A DNA stretch of 64,000 nucleotides from the NCBI GenBank assembly GCA_024639145.1, contig JAHEIZ010000002.1, forward strand, positions 164,286 through 228,285, written 5' to 3'. The position numbers and the translations under genes are program-made. This document shows positions 35,128 through 44,516 of the stretch, piece after piece. Source of the DNA: Actinomycetes bacterium (lineage in GTDB: Bacteria > Actinomycetota > Actinomycetes > S36-B12). The notes under the pieces are model-generated. The model had not been told where the DNA came from. It did no database searches and was given only the letters and a program-made list of their open reading frames with translations. Numbering within the stretch: the first letter of the stretch is position 1; every line of letters begins with the position of its first letter.

Positions 35128-36105
35128 GTGAGCCCCCGACCTTCTGTGCGCACTGCGGCCTCGCCCGAGCATCTGCGACTGCTCGCGAAGGTGGCCCGCC
35201 TCTACTTTGAGTCGGGGCTGAAGCAACGCGAGATCTGCGAGGCACTGCACATCTCGCAGCCGCGCGTCTCGCGCCTGCTGAAGGAGGCGCAGGAACGCGG
35301 CATCGTGCGCTCGATCGTCGAGGTGCCCGAGGGCCTGCACATCGACCTCGAGGAGCGCATCGCGCTCGCATACGGTCTGGCCGACGTGATGATCGTCGAC
35401 AGTGATGACGGGCGCAGCGACATGACAGCTGCCCTGGGCGGTGCGACCGCCGCGTACCTCGAGGCGACCTTGACCGGCGGCGATGTCATCGGCATCTCGA
35501 CCTGGAGCTCAACCTTGCTCGCCGCAGTCGATCGCATGCGCGTGCGCACCAGTCCGGTGGCCGAGCGCGTGATCCAGATGTTCGGCGGCGTCGGCAATCC
35601 CGACGTCCAGATGGAGGCGACGCGGCTTACCTCGCGACTGGCTGAGCTCACGGGTGCCCGGCCGGTCTTCATGCCCTGCCCCGCCGTGGTCTCGGATGCC
35701 TCGATTGCGTCAGCGCTGTCGAAGGACGCCGGCGTGCGCGCCGTGGCCGAGCAGTGGGACGACATCACGGTCTCGCTCGTCGGCATCGGCAGTCTCGAGC
35801 CTTCCCCTCTGCTCGCGCGCAGCGGCAATGCCATCGGTGCCATCGAACTCGATGCCCTCCGCGCGCGCGGGGCAGTGGGCGATATCGCCCTGCGGTACTT
35901 CGGAGCCGACGGGAGCGAAATCAGCACCGATCTCGATCCGCGCGTCATCGGCATGTCCGGAGTGCAGCTCAGGTCGGTGCCGCGGCGCATCGCCCTGGCC
36001 GGGGGCGCTCACAAGGCAGCGGCGATTCGGGCTGCCCTGCTCGGCGGCTGGGTGACGGTACTGATCACCGACACGCAGGTGGCTGCGCAGTTGCTTGACC
36101 GCTAG
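35128..36105 (+). CDS. SorC/DeoR-type sugar-responsive transcriptional regulator
   Basis: This is a predicted repressor or activator of the following sugar genes. The 325-residue protein has an N-terminal helix-turn-helix (LYFESGLKQREICEALHISQPRVSRLLKEA is the region; residues about 28-57), then a SorC-type sugar-phosphate-binding domain with QMFGGVGN, and near the C-terminus RIALAGGAHKAAAIRAAL. SorC family proteins bind phosphorylated sugars as effectors. It directly precedes a tandem AT-rich operator-like repeat and the transketolase genes, so it most likely controls them. The exact ligand cannot be read from sequence. Confidence 0.88.
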   Translation: MSPRPSVRTAASPEHLRLLAKVARLYFESGLKQREICEALHISQPRVSRLLKEAQERGIVRSIVEVPEGLHIDLEERIALAYGLADVMIVDSDDGRSDMTAALGGATAAYLEATLTGGDVIGISTWSSTLLAAVDRMRVRTSPVAERVIQMFGGVGNPDVQMEATRLTSRLAELTGARPVFMPCPAVVSDASIASALSKDAGVRAVAEQWDDITVSLVGIGSLEPSPLLARSGNAIGAIELDALRARGAVGDIALRYFGADGSEISTDLDPRVIGMSGVQLRSVPRRIALAGGAHKAAAIRAALLGGWVTVLITDTQVAAQLLDR

Positions 36106-36124
36106 GACCCGACAGGGGAGAATG

Positions 36125-36155
36125 TGAACATATATTCGCTAATGAATGGATATTC
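36125..36155 (+). promoter_or_regulatory. tandem operator before the sugar cassette
   Basis: Two copies of a 13-base motif, TGAACATATATTC (36125-36137) and TGAATGGATATTC (36143-36155), repeat with an 18-base period. The second extends to the inverted repeat ATGAAT-GGAT-ATTCAT (36142-36157). They end just before the transketolase ATG at 36159, and TATATT at 36131-36136 could be the -10 box. This short AT-rich patch stands out in a GC-rich region and fits binding of the adjacent SorC-type regulator. Confidence 0.65.
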
Positions 36156-36158
36156 ATC

Positions 36159-37004
36159 ATGACCTCCGACTGGTGGCAGCGCCTGCACGCTGCCGGCCCG
36201 GCCAGTACCGCGGATATCGCGGACTTCGCCGCCGAAATCCGGCGCACGACGCTCGTGACCATCAACCGCGCGGGACTGGGTCATATCGGCGGCGACTACT
36301 CGGTCACCGACATCCTCTCGACCCTCTACGGCCGTGTGCTGCGCGTGGATCCCGCGAACCCCGACTGGGCTGATCGTGATCGCTTCATCCTGAGCAAGGG
36401 ACATGCCGCAGTCTCCCTGTATTCCACGCTGGCGCTCTCCGGCTTCTTCCCGCTCGAGTGGCTCGAGACCTTCACCGGCCCGCTGTCCGCCCTCAACGGC
36501 CACCCAAACCGCAACAAGGTTCCCGGTGTCGAGACCAACACCGGCCCGCTCGGGCACGGCTTTCCGGTAGCGCTGGGATGCGCCCTCGCGGCCGAGCTGC
36601 AGGGGAGTGATCGACGCTCCTATGTCGTCATCGGCGACGGCGAGCTCCAGGAAGGGAGCAACTGGGAGGCCTTTATGTTCGGCGGTCACCGCCGACTCAC
36701 CAACCTCACAGCGATCATCGATCGCAACCGACTCCAGCAGGGTGACCGTACCGAGAACACCAACTCCCTCGATCCGCTCGATGCCAAGGTCGAGGCCTTC
36801 GGCTGGGAGGCTCGCGTGATCGACGGTCATGACCTCGAGGCACTGCACTCAGCGCTGACTGCACCCTCTGATCGCCCGGTGGCCGTGATCGCCGAGACCA
36901 CCAAGGGCAAGGGCGTCTCGTTCATCGAGGATCGCGCCGAATGGCATCACAAGGTCCCCAGCGCAGAGCAGGTCGCGCTCGCACTCGAGGAGCTGAGCCG
37001 ATGA
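36159..37004 (+). CDS. transketolase, N-terminal subunit (split form)
   Basis: This is the thiamine-diphosphate-binding half of a two-gene transketolase. The 281-residue protein has GHIGGDYSVTDILSTLYG, SKGHAAVSLYSTLALSGFF, GPLGHGFPVALGCALA, and the TPP/Mg motif GDGELQEGSNWEA followed by IIDRNRLQ. A housekeeping transketolase is usually one ~650-residue protein; split forms are typical of sugar-catabolic clusters, including the D-apiose pathway subunits. It is coupled to the C-terminal subunit by a 4-base overlap. Confidence 0.9.
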   Translation: MTSDWWQRLHAAGPASTADIADFAAEIRRTTLVTINRAGLGHIGGDYSVTDILSTLYGRVLRVDPANPDWADRDRFILSKGHAAVSLYSTLALSGFFPLEWLETFTGPLSALNGHPNRNKVPGVETNTGPLGHGFPVALGCALAAELQGSDRRSYVVIGDGELQEGSNWEAFMFGGHRRLTNLTAIIDRNRLQQGDRTENTNSLDPLDAKVEAFGWEARVIDGHDLEALHSALTAPSDRPVAVIAETTKGKGVSFIEDRAEWHHKVPSAEQVALALEELSR

Positions 37005-37942
37005 GCACCGTCCTGACCGACTGCCGCGTTCCCTTCGCCCATGAGCTCATCGAGCTCGCCCGCGCCGATGAGCGCATCGTCGCGGTCTGCAATGACTCCG
37101 TGAGCTCGAGCAACCTCGGCGAGTTCCGCTCGCTCTTCCCCGAGCGCATGTTCAATGTCGGCATCGCCGAGCAGAACATGGTCGGCGTCGCCGCGGGCCT
37201 GGCCAACGCCGGCCTGATTCCGTTCGTGTGCGCGGCCTCGCCGTTCCTGACCGGGCGCGCGACAGAGCAGATCAAGGCGGATGTCGCCTACAGTCGCGCG
37301 AACGTCAAGCTCGTGGGCATGAGCCCGGGCGTCAGCTACGGAGAGCTCGGCCCCACTCATCACTCGATCGAGGACATCGCCTGGATGCGGGCCCTCGACG
37401 GCCTGCCTATCGTCACCCCTGCCGACGACGAGCAGACACGCGAGGCCGTGCGATGGGCCGCCGGTCATGTCGGGGGCGTGTTCTTGCGCATCGGTCGCTT
37501 CAAGGTGCCCTCGGTATCCGGGGGACAGAGCCCGGCTTTCGCCTTCGGGCAGTCGAATGCGGTGCGCGCCGGCACCGACGTCACGATCATTGCGAGCGGC
37601 GTCACCGTCTCGCGTGCGCTGGCTGCGGCGGAACTCCTCGCTGACCAGACGGTGTCCGCACGCGTGCTCAACATCTCGACGATTGTGCCCCTCGATGCCG
37701 CTGCGGTGATCGCCGCAGCGCGCGAGACGGGTCGCATCGTCGTCGCGGAGGAGTCCGTCTCGCGCGGAGGTCTCGGCGGAGCCGTCGCCGAGCTGCTCGC
37801 GGAGTCGAATCCGGTGCCCATGCGACTGCTCGGAGTGAACTCGTTCGCTCCCACGGGGTCCGTCGAGTTCCTGCTCGATCATTTCGGCCTGTCGCCTGAG
37901 GGCATCGCCGCGGCCGCTCGCGAACTGGTCGGGCGTGCCTGA
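37001..37942 (+). CDS. transketolase, C-terminal subunit (split form)
   Basis: This is the second half of the split transketolase, carrying the pyrimidine-binding and C-terminal domains. The 313-residue protein has MFNVGIAEQNMVGVAAGLANA, where the Glu activates the thiamine ring. It continues with GELGPTHHSIEDIAWMRAL and a C-terminal domain with VVAEESVSRGGLGGAVAELL. ATG 37001 overlaps the stop of the N-terminal subunit, and the following kinase gene overlaps by 8 bases, so the two subunits and the kinase form one translational unit. Confidence 0.9.
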   Translation: MSTVLTDCRVPFAHELIELARADERIVAVCNDSVSSSNLGEFRSLFPERMFNVGIAEQNMVGVAAGLANAGLIPFVCAASPFLTGRATEQIKADVAYSRANVKLVGMSPGVSYGELGPTHHSIEDIAWMRALDGLPIVTPADDEQTREAVRWAAGHVGGVFLRIGRFKVPSVSGGQSPAFAFGQSNAVRAGTDVTIIASGVTVSRALAAAELLADQTVSARVLNISTIVPLDAAAVIAAARETGRIVVAEESVSRGGLGGAVAELLAESNPVPMRLLGVNSFAPTGSVEFLLDHFGLSPEGIAAAARELVGRA

Positions 37943-39389
37943 GCGATTCGTCCTGGCCATCGACCAGGGCACGAGCTCGACGAAGGTCATCGCGGTGGCC
38001 GTCGACGGACGCGTGCTGGCACGAGGCACGGCCTCGCTCGACCTGAGCACTCCGCAGCCGGGATGGGTTGAGCAGTCGCCGCAGGGTGTTCTCGAGAGCG
38101 TGCGTGCGGCCATCATCGACCTGTCACGACAGATCGATCTCTCGGCCGCCACCTGCATCGGCATCAGCAATCAGCGCGAGTCGCTCGTGCTGTGGGAGCG
38201 CGAGACCGGTCTGCCCGTCTCGCCGGTGATCAGTTGGCAGGACCGACGCACCACCGCACTCCTCGATGAGCTCACCTGGGCGGGCGACGAGGTGCGCGCG
38301 ATCAGCGGACTTCCGCTCGATCCGATGTTCTCCGCCCTCAAGGCGCGTTGGCTGCTCGATGCCCATGATCCGACTCGTGCGCGATCCGAGGCAGGCGAGC
38401 TCGTGCTCGGCACAGTCGACTCCTGGCTGCTGCACGGCCTGACCGGCGAGATCGCGATCGAGTCCGGCAACGCCTCGCGCACATCTCTCGTCGATCTCGC
38501 CACGGGAGACTGGAGCCCTCGGCTGCTCGAGATCTTCGGCATTCCGCGCGCGGCATTGCCGACCATTCGCGACTCGGTGGGTGTCGTCGGCGAGGTCAGG
38601 GGATTCAGCCCGCTACCCGACGGCCTCCCCGTCAGTGGAGTCCTCGGTGACTCCCATGCCGCCCTGTTCTCGCACGCCGGCTGGCGTCCGGGCGTTGCCA
38701 AGGCCACCTACGGCACGGGTAGCTCGGTCATGGCGTTGAGCGCGGAACCGGCCGATTCCGACACCGGACTGTGCCGCACCATCGCCTGGCGCCTGCCCGG
38801 CGAGGGCCCGGCCCTGGCCTGGGAGGCCAACATCCTGGCGGCCGGCGCGACCCTTGCGTGGCTTGCGGGCATCCTCGGCAGCACGCCTGCCGAGCTCGCC
38901 GAGGAGGCCTCGGACAGCGCCGAGGGCGTTGTGATGATTCCCGGCTTCAACGGCCTCGCCGCGCCCTGGTGGGACGCGGAGGCCCAGGCCCTGCTCAGCG
39001 GACTGTCGCTCTCCACGGGAAGGGCGCAGCTCGCACGTGCCGCACTCGACTCCATCGTCTTCCAGGTCTGCGACGTCATCGCGGCGATGCGCGATGCCCG
39101 TTGCCTGCCGCTGAGGCTCATCGCCGACGGGGGCATTTCCGCTAATGCCGAGGTCATGAGACGCCAGTCGGCGCTCTGCGATGTCACCGTCGCGGTGAGC
39201 CCTGTCGCCGAGGCATCGGCGTTGGGTGCGGCGCATGCGGCCGGGCTGGGTATCGGTTTCTGGGATCTCGCGGCACTCGAGTCCTTGCCGCGAGAGTATC
39301 GGGAGTATCACGAGTCGATCTCTCCCGAGACTCGCTCCGAACTGTTCCACGACTGGCACCAGGCGCTCGCCCTGGCGCAGTCGCGCTAG
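37935..39389 (+). CDS. FGGY-family carbohydrate kinase
   Basis: This is a predicted ATP-dependent sugar or polyol kinase of 484 residues. The first FGGY domain begins AIDQGTSSTK; PQPGWVEQSP and GISNQRESLVLWERETG follow. The second domain has the phosphate loop TYGTGSS near residue 258 and GFNGLAAPWWDAEA near 335. Parts resemble glycerol kinase, but the gene sits with a two-subunit transketolase and an isomerase-like gene, which points to a ketose substrate. The FGGY family covers glycerol, xylulose, ribulose, erythrulose and apulose kinases, so I give no specific name. The start is GTG, 8 bases inside the transketolase gene. Confidence 0.88.
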   Translation: MPERFVLAIDQGTSSTKVIAVAVDGRVLARGTASLDLSTPQPGWVEQSPQGVLESVRAAIIDLSRQIDLSAATCIGISNQRESLVLWERETGLPVSPVISWQDRRTTALLDELTWAGDEVRAISGLPLDPMFSALKARWLLDAHDPTRARSEAGELVLGTVDSWLLHGLTGEIAIESGNASRTSLVDLATGDWSPRLLEIFGIPRAALPTIRDSVGVVGEVRGFSPLPDGLPVSGVLGDSHAALFSHAGWRPGVAKATYGTGSSVMALSAEPADSDTGLCRTIAWRLPGEGPALAWEANILAAGATLAWLAGILGSTPAELAEEASDSAEGVVMIPGFNGLAAPWWDAEAQALLSGLSLSTGRAQLARAALDSIVFQVCDVIAAMRDARCLPLRLIADGGISANAEVMRRQSALCDVTVAVSPVAEASALGAAHAAGLGIGFWDLAALESLPREYREYHESISPETRSELFHDWHQALALAQSR

Positions 39390-39446
39390 GCACGCACCGC
39401 ACCTTGCACGATCCTTCGCACGATGACTACCGAGACAGGACATGAC

Positions 39447-40436
39447 ATGACCAAGCCCTTCGAGTTCGGCACCGGCATCTGGGCCTTCGGCCAGTTCGTC
39501 GACAGGTACGCAGCGGACGGCTACGGGCCGGCGCGCACGACTCGTGACATGCTCGAGACTGCAGCGAAGGTTCCCGATCTCGTTCATCTGGACATCAACG
39601 TGCCGTTCGCCACTGAGGGACTGCCGGCCATCGAAGTGCGCACCATGCTCGATGACCTCGGCCTCAAGTGCCGCGCGACGACTCCGCACATCTACATGCG
39701 CGAGTACGCCAAGGGTGCCTTCACGAATCCTGATGCGGCCACGCGAGGCAAGGTTCGTGCGCGCGTCGAGGAGGCCATCGAGGCGGCCCGCGTTCTGGGT
39801 GCGAGCTTCGTGAAGTTCTGGCCGGGCCAGGACGGCTACGACTACCCGGGTCAGGCTGACTACATGCAGCTGTGGGACTACACGATCGACGGCATCCGCG
39901 AAATCTGCAGCGCCCACCCGGACATGCAGTTCGCAATCGAGTACAAGCCAAAGGAACCGCGCGTTCGCATGACTCTCGCGAATGCGCCGAAGACACTCCT
40001 CGCCATCCAGGAGACCGGCTGCGACAACCTCGGAATCGTCATGGACTTCGGTCACTCGCTCGATGCGGGTGAGTCCCCGACCGAGTCGCTCATGATGATC
40101 CACCGCTACGGCAAGCTCGTCTCCGCCGAGCTCAATGACAACTGGCGCGAGTGGGATGACGATCTTCCTGTGGCCTCCGTGCACCTGTTCGAGACCATGG
40201 AGTACATCCTCGCGCTGCGCTCGATCGGCTGGGAGAAGCCCGTCCTGCTCGACCAGTTCCCGTTCCGCGAGGATCCCGTCGGTGCGATCAGTCGGTCGAT
40301 CAAGACGATCCAGATGCTCGACGAGGTATGTGCGCGCATCAATCTCGCCGAGCTCGCGGCCGCGCAGTCGGCCCAGGACGCCCTGGCGGCCCAGGCCATC
40401 TTCTGGAATGCCCTGCTCGACTCGAAGCGATTCTGA
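39447..40436 (+). CDS. xylose-isomerase-like TIM barrel sugar isomerase/epimerase
   Basis: The 329-residue protein belongs to the xylose isomerase-like TIM-barrel superfamily. FAIEYKPKEPR (Glu165, Lys167) parallels FAIEPKPNEPR of xylose isomerase. MDFGHS (Asp200, His203) and ELNDNWREWDDD (Asn230, Asp231 and following Asp) supply likely metal ligands. The length is shorter than XylA (~390) and nearer to rhamnose- or apiose-isomerase-like proteins. ATG 39447 has AGGA eight bases upstream; an ATG at 39423 would add eight residues without a binding site. It most likely converts an aldose to the ketose taken by the neighbouring kinase. Confidence 0.82.
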   Translation: MTKPFEFGTGIWAFGQFVDRYAADGYGPARTTRDMLETAAKVPDLVHLDINVPFATEGLPAIEVRTMLDDLGLKCRATTPHIYMREYAKGAFTNPDAATRGKVRARVEEAIEAARVLGASFVKFWPGQDGYDYPGQADYMQLWDYTIDGIREICSAHPDMQFAIEYKPKEPRVRMTLANAPKTLLAIQETGCDNLGIVMDFGHSLDAGESPTESLMMIHRYGKLVSAELNDNWREWDDDLPVASVHLFETMEYILALRSIGWEKPVLLDQFPFREDPVGAISRSIKTIQMLDEVCARINLAELAAAQSAQDALAAQAIFWNALLDSKRF

Positions 40437-40450
40437 TCCGAGCGTCGCAG

Positions 40451-40456
40451 TAGCCT
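40451..40456 (+). promoter_or_regulatory. -10 box of a probable leaderless rpe transcript
   Basis: TAGCCT is followed by 6 bases (GTCGCC) and the rpe GTG. No Shine-Dalgarno sequence is present. It would start the rpe-rib operon independently of the upstream sugar cassette. Confidence 0.55.
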
Positions 40457-40462
40457 GTCGCC

Positions 40463-41131
40463 GTGGGTATCCAGATCTCGCCGAGCATCCTCAACTCCGA
40501 CCTGTCGAATCTCGCCGCCGAGGTCAGGCGAATCGAGTCGACTGCCGACTGGGTGCACGTCGACGTGATGGACAATCATTTCGTCCCGAACCTCACGCTC
40601 GGCCTGCCCGTCGTCGAGAGCCTGCTCGCATCGGTGAGTATCCCGGCCGACTGCCATTTGATGATCGAGGATCCCGATCGCTGGGCGCCTGCCTATGCCG
40701 AGGCCGGCGCCAAGAGCGTCACCTTCCACGTTGAGGCAGCGCGCAATCCGGTGACTCTCGCTCGTGATCTTCGCGCAGCCGGAGCTCGTGCGGGTGCGGC
40801 CATCAAGCCGGGTACCTCGATCGAGTCCGTGCGCGACATCGCGCGCGAGCTCGACATGATCCTGATCATGACCGTCGAGCCGGGCTTCGGCGGCCAGGCG
40901 TTCATGGACGACATGATGGGCAAGGTCACCGAGGCCCGTCGCATCGCCGACTCCTCGGGCCTCGATATATGGGTCCAGGTCGACGGCGGGATTGACGCAC
41001 GCACGATCGGCATCGCGGCCGAGGCCGGTGCCAACGTCTTCGTCGCCGGGTCCGCGGTCTACCGCGCTGATGACCCGGCCGACATGGTGTCGCGACTGCG
41101 GGCTCTAGCGGAGGCGGCAGCAGCGCAGTGA
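40463..41131 (+). CDS. rpe: ribulose-phosphate 3-epimerase
   Basis: Rpe interconverts ribulose 5-phosphate and xylulose 5-phosphate. The 222-residue TIM barrel has [48 protein letters not shown] and [11 protein letters not shown]. It leads the riboflavin operon, as is usual in actinobacteria, and could also link the upstream sugar cassette to the pentose phosphate pathway. ribD overlaps its stop by 4 bases. Confidence 0.95.
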   Translation: MGIQISPSILNSDLSNLAAEVRRIESTADWVHVDVMDNHFVPNLTLGLPVVESLLASVSIPADCHLMIEDPDRWAPAYAEAGAKSVTFHVEAARNPVTLARDLRAAGARAGAAIKPGTSIESVRDIARELDMILIMTVEPGFGGQAFMDDMMGKVTEARRIADSSGLDIWVQVDGGIDARTIGIAAEAGANVFVAGSAVYRADDPADMVSRLRALAEAAAAQ

Positions 41132-42120
41132 GCACTGCGTGGGATCCCTACATGAGCGAGGCGCTGGCCCTCGCCGTCTCCGTCGATGCGCCCCGCGGGG
41201 TGAATCCGCGCGTCGGCTGCGTTCTCGTCCGTGACTCCCGCGTGATCGGTCGCGGCTACCACCGTGGTTCGGGCACCGTCCATGCCGAGGTAGCCGCGCT
41301 GGCCGCGGCCACCGAGTCGCCGAGCGGTGCGACGGCCGTGGTCACCCTCGAGCCGTGCGCGCATGTGGGTCGTACGGGTCCGTGCGCTGACGCGCTGATC
41401 GAGGCAGGTATCTCGCGGGTCGTCTTCGCCCAGCCCGATCCCACCGAGCAGGCGGCCGGTGGTGCGGAGCGGCTGCGCGCGGCCGGTATCGAGGTGGTCA
41501 CGGGCGTGCTGCTGGAGCAGGCTCTCGCCGTCAATGCAGACTGGTCGTTCGTGAAGCTCCACGGTAGGCCGCACGTGACCTTGAAGCTGGCCGGCAGTCT
41601 CGATGGACGAGTCGACTCCGCGGGAGGCGAGCGGCTCATCCTCACCGGGGCCGAGGCGCAGGAGCAGGTGCAAGTACTGCGCGCGAGCGTCGACGCGATC
41701 GCGGTCGGCACCGGAACCATCGCCGCCGATGACCCGCAGCTCACCGTGCGCGGCCTCGACGTCTCTCCCGCGCCGCTGCGGGTCGTCCTGGGCTCGGCGC
41801 CGGTAGCCGCCGATGCCCGCGTGCGGGCGGCGGGCGCCGAGGTGATGCTGATCACTGAGCGCGATCCGCAGTCGGCCCTGAGCCTGCTGGCCGACAGGGG
41901 GATCCAGCGGCTGCTGCTCGAGGGCGGCCCGACGGTAGCCGCTGCTTATCTCGAGGCGGCTGTCGTCGACGAGGTGCACTGGTACGTCTCGCCTCTCCTG
42001 GTCGGCCAGGGGCCGATGGCGCTGAACGGACTGAGGGTGCAGATGGGCCTCGATGTCACCGGCGTTGACGTCGTGGGGGAGGATGTCCGCATCATCGGAA
42101 TTCCCGCGGTCCGCGGGTAG
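41128..42120 (+). CDS. ribD: riboflavin biosynthesis deaminase/reductase RibD
   Basis: RibD performs the second and third steps from GTP toward riboflavin. The 330-residue protein has the N-terminal zinc deaminase ([10 protein letters not shown] and [16 protein letters not shown]) and a C-terminal NADPH reductase of the DHFR-like type ([36 protein letters not shown]). It starts with GTG. Confidence 0.95.
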   Translation: MSTAWDPYMSEALALAVSVDAPRGVNPRVGCVLVRDSRVIGRGYHRGSGTVHAEVAALAAATESPSGATAVVTLEPCAHVGRTGPCADALIEAGISRVVFAQPDPTEQAAGGAERLRAAGIEVVTGVLLEQALAVNADWSFVKLHGRPHVTLKLAGSLDGRVDSAGGERLILTGAEAQEQVQVLRASVDAIAVGTGTIAADDPQLTVRGLDVSPAPLRVVLGSAPVAADARVRAAGAEVMLITERDPQSALSLLADRGIQRLLLEGGPTVAAAYLEAAVVDEVHWYVSPLLVGQGPMALNGLRVQMGLDVTGVDVVGEDVRIIGIPAVRG

Positions 42121-42136
42121 CAGGAGAAGAGGCGAC

Positions 42137-42742
42137 GTGTTCACCGGTCTCGTCGAGGAGCGCGGCACCATCGTGTCGGTCGATGAGCTCAGTGACTCCG
42201 TGCGACTGACCGTCCGCGGTCCGCTCGTCACCTCCGACGCCGGCCATGGGGATTCCATTTCCGTCAACGGGGTCTGCCTGACAGTCGTCGCGAATGACAG
42301 CGGTGCCTTCACGGCCGATGTGATGCGCGAGACCCTGGTGCGCAGCTCACTCGGCTCGCTCGGAGCAGGCGACCAGGTCAACCTCGAGCGGGCAGCCCGT
42401 CTCGACGCCCGCATCGGCGGTCATCTCGTCCAGGGCCATGTCGACGGCACGGCAGAGGTGGAGGCGATCAGTCCATCCGAGAACTGGACCGTGGTGCGCT
42501 TCTCCCTGCCCTACGAACTGGCTCGATATGTCGTCGAGAAGGGCTCCATCACGGTCGACGGTGTCTCCTTGACGGTCGTCGAGGCGGGCGATGACTACTT
42601 CACCGTCTCGCTCATCCCCGAGACACTGAGTGCCACCACCCTCGGGTCGCGTGCGGTCGGCGACCTCGTTAACCTCGAAGTAGACGCGATCGCGAAATAT
42701 GTCGAGCGCCTGATGCAATGGAGCAACCGTGATTCCCGCTGA
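42137..42742 (+). CDS. ribE: riboflavin synthase alpha subunit
   Basis: RibE makes riboflavin from two lumazine molecules. The 201-residue protein shows the family's internal duplication: [10 protein letters not shown] with [10 protein letters not shown] in the first barrel and [17 protein letters not shown] with VSLIPETL in the second. GTG 42137 follows CAGGAGAAG. The start of ribBA lies 14 bases inside its 3' end. Confidence 0.94.
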   Translation: MFTGLVEERGTIVSVDELSDSVRLTVRGPLVTSDAGHGDSISVNGVCLTVVANDSGAFTADVMRETLVRSSLGSLGAGDQVNLERAARLDARIGGHLVQGHVDGTAEVEAISPSENWTVVRFSLPYELARYVVEKGSITVDGVSLTVVEAGDDYFTVSLIPETLSATTLGSRAVGDLVNLEVDAIAKYVERLMQWSNRDSR

Positions 42743-44036
42743 CGAGATGTACGAGGGCGACACGGTAGTTGCCCCCAAGCCCACTCAGGTCCGACATTCC
42801 GCTCCCGCCCCTCGCTCAACCAATGGAATTCGGCTCGACTCCATTGAGGACGCCATTGCGGCGATCAAGGCCGGTCAGGCGGTAGTTGTTGTAGACGACG
42901 AGGATCGCGAGAACGAGGGCGACATGATCTTCGCCGCTTCTGCTGCGAACGCTCAGTTGTGCGCCTTCATGATCCGCTACACATCGGGCTTCATCTGCGT
43001 CGGAATGGAAGGCGAGGTGCTGGATCGACTCGGGCTCCCGCCGATGACCGCCGTCAACGAGGATCGCAAGGGAACGGCCTACTCGCTGTCCGTCGATGCT
43101 CGCGATGTCGTGAGCACCGGAATCTCGGCCGAGGATCGGGCGCACACCATCAATGTGCTCGCGGACTCGGCAACCGATCCGCGAGATCTCACTCGCCCCG
43201 GTCACGTGATGCCGCTACGTGCAGTGCCAGGCGGCGTCCTGCGTCGTCCCGGTCACACTGAGGCCGCTGTCGACCTCTCCCGGATGGCTGGGCTTTCGCC
43301 GGCGGGTGCATTGTGCGAGATGGTCAACGACGACGGCACGATGATGAATGCCGCTGATTGCCGGGCCTTCTGCGACGAGCACGGCATCCTCTTGGTCTCG
43401 ATCGCCGACATGATTCGCTACCGCCGTCGCGTCGAGACTCAGGTGGAACGGGTCGCTCAAGCTTCGCTTCCGACCGAGTACGGCGATTTCACCGTTCACG
43501 CCTTCCGGAGCATTGTTGACGAATCTGAGCACGTCGCGCTCGTGCGCGGCAACTTGGGTGACGGCGAGAACATCCTCGTGCGCGTTCACTCCGAGTGCCT
43601 GACCGGCGATATTTTCGGCTCGCTGCGCTGCGACTGCGGCCCGCAGCTTCACAACGCGATGCGCACGATCGCCGAGGAAGGGCGAGGCGTCGTGCTCTAC
43701 ATCAAGGGGCACGAAGGTCGCGGAATCGGCCTTCTCGACAAGATCAGGGCCTACAGCCTTCAGGACACCGGGCGCGACACCGTTGACGCCAACCTTGATC
43801 TCGGTCTTCCCGCCGATGCACGTGACTATGGAACCGGCGCGCAGATCCTCGCTGACCTCGGCGTGAAGTCGATGCGTTTGCTGACCAACAACCCGTCGAA
43901 GCGCGCGGGGCTCGAGGGGTACGGATTGTCCATCGTCGAACGCGTGCCCCTGGTTGTCGCGCCTAATACCCACAATGCCGAGTACCTGAGCACGAAGGTT
44001 TCCCGCATGGGACATGACCTGGGTGAGGCCCAGTGA
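42729..44036 (+). CDS. ribBA: bifunctional DHBP synthase / GTP cyclohydrolase II
   Basis: RibBA makes dihydroxybutanone phosphate from ribulose 5-phosphate and opens the GTP ring, the two entry reactions of riboflavin synthesis. The 435-residue protein has [11 protein letters not shown] and [20 protein letters not shown] for the first domain. The second has zinc cysteines [20 protein letters not shown] and [14 protein letters not shown]. The N-terminal ~35 residues before [13 protein letters not shown] are not conserved; ATG 42747 is an alternative start. Confidence 0.95.
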   Translation: MIPADEMYEGDTVVAPKPTQVRHSAPAPRSTNGIRLDSIEDAIAAIKAGQAVVVVDDEDRENEGDMIFAASAANAQLCAFMIRYTSGFICVGMEGEVLDRLGLPPMTAVNEDRKGTAYSLSVDARDVVSTGISAEDRAHTINVLADSATDPRDLTRPGHVMPLRAVPGGVLRRPGHTEAAVDLSRMAGLSPAGALCEMVNDDGTMMNAADCRAFCDEHGILLVSIADMIRYRRRVETQVERVAQASLPTEYGDFTVHAFRSIVDESEHVALVRGNLGDGENILVRVHSECLTGDIFGSLRCDCGPQLHNAMRTIAEEGRGVVLYIKGHEGRGIGLLDKIRAYSLQDTGRDTVDANLDLGLPADARDYGTGAQILADLGVKSMRLLTNNPSKRAGLEGYGLSIVERVPLVVAPNTHNAEYLSTKVSRMGHDLGEAQ

Positions 44037-44506
44037 GCGGTGCCGGGGCAAGTGCATTGAAGGTCGATGGCAGCGGTCTTCGGGTTGCGATCGTCGCCTC
44101 GACCTGGCACGAGGTCGTGATGAACGGGTTGATCGACGGAGCCTCGCGTGCATGCGCCGAGGCAGGGGTAGAGGCGTCGCTCATTCGAGTTGCCGGCTCC
44201 TTCGAACTTCCGATCGTCGCTCAGTCCTGTGCACGCGCGGGCTTCGATGCCGTGATCGCCCTGGGAGTCATCATCCGAGGTGGAACTCCGCACTTCGAGT
44301 TTGTGAGCGACGCTGCTACGTCTGGTCTGACCCGAGTGGCGCTCGACACCGGAACTCCGGTGGGTTTCGGGCTGCTCACCTGCGATACCGAGCAGCAGGC
44401 TCTCAACCGTGCCGGACTCTCCGATTCTGTTGAGGACAAGGGTGCAGAAGCAGCTTGGGCGGCGATCACTACGGCCGTGACCCTCGGGGAACTTCGCACC
44501 CCGTAG
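44033..44506 (+). CDS. ribH: 6,7-dimethyl-8-ribityllumazine synthase
   Basis: RibH condenses the two branches to make lumazine. The 157-residue protein has [29 protein letters not shown], and [21 protein letters not shown]. It starts with GTG overlapping the ribBA stop. It ends the rib operon; no FMN riboswitch is visible anywhere in the operon. Confidence 0.95.
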   Translation: MSGAGASALKVDGSGLRVAIVASTWHEVVMNGLIDGASRACAEAGVEASLIRVAGSFELPIVAQSCARAGFDAVIALGVIIRGGTPHFEFVSDAATSGLTRVALDTGTPVGFGLLTCDTEQQALNRAGLSDSVEDKGAEAAWAAITTAVTLGELRTP

Positions 44507-44509
44507 GCT
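44504..44509 (+). promoter_or_regulatory. -10 box of a probable leaderless hisE transcript
   Basis: TAGGCT overlaps the ribH stop and is followed by 7 bases and the hisE GTG, with no Shine-Dalgarno sequence between. Confidence 0.55.
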
Positions 44510-44516
44510 TGAGCCC

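Noticed and set aside
37935..39389. Naming the FGGY kinase glycerol kinase
   Set aside because: Some segments resemble GlpK, but no glycerol uptake or glycerol-3-phosphate dehydrogenase gene is nearby, and the transketolase and isomerase-like neighbours argue for a sugar substrate.
38613..40184. Long minus-strand open frame (about 523 codons) across the kinase and isomerase-like genes
   Set aside because: It is antisense to two genes with clear family motifs, has no recognisable motif itself, and such open antisense frames are normal in GC-rich DNA.
40437..42136. Possible FMN riboswitch ahead of the riboflavin genes
   Set aside because: The gaps before rpe (26 bases) and ribE (16 bases) are far too short for an FMN aptamer, and no characteristic core is present.
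41059..42414. Minus-strand open frame (about 451 codons) across rpe, ribD and ribE
   Set aside because: It is antisense to three well-conserved genes and lacks protein family features.
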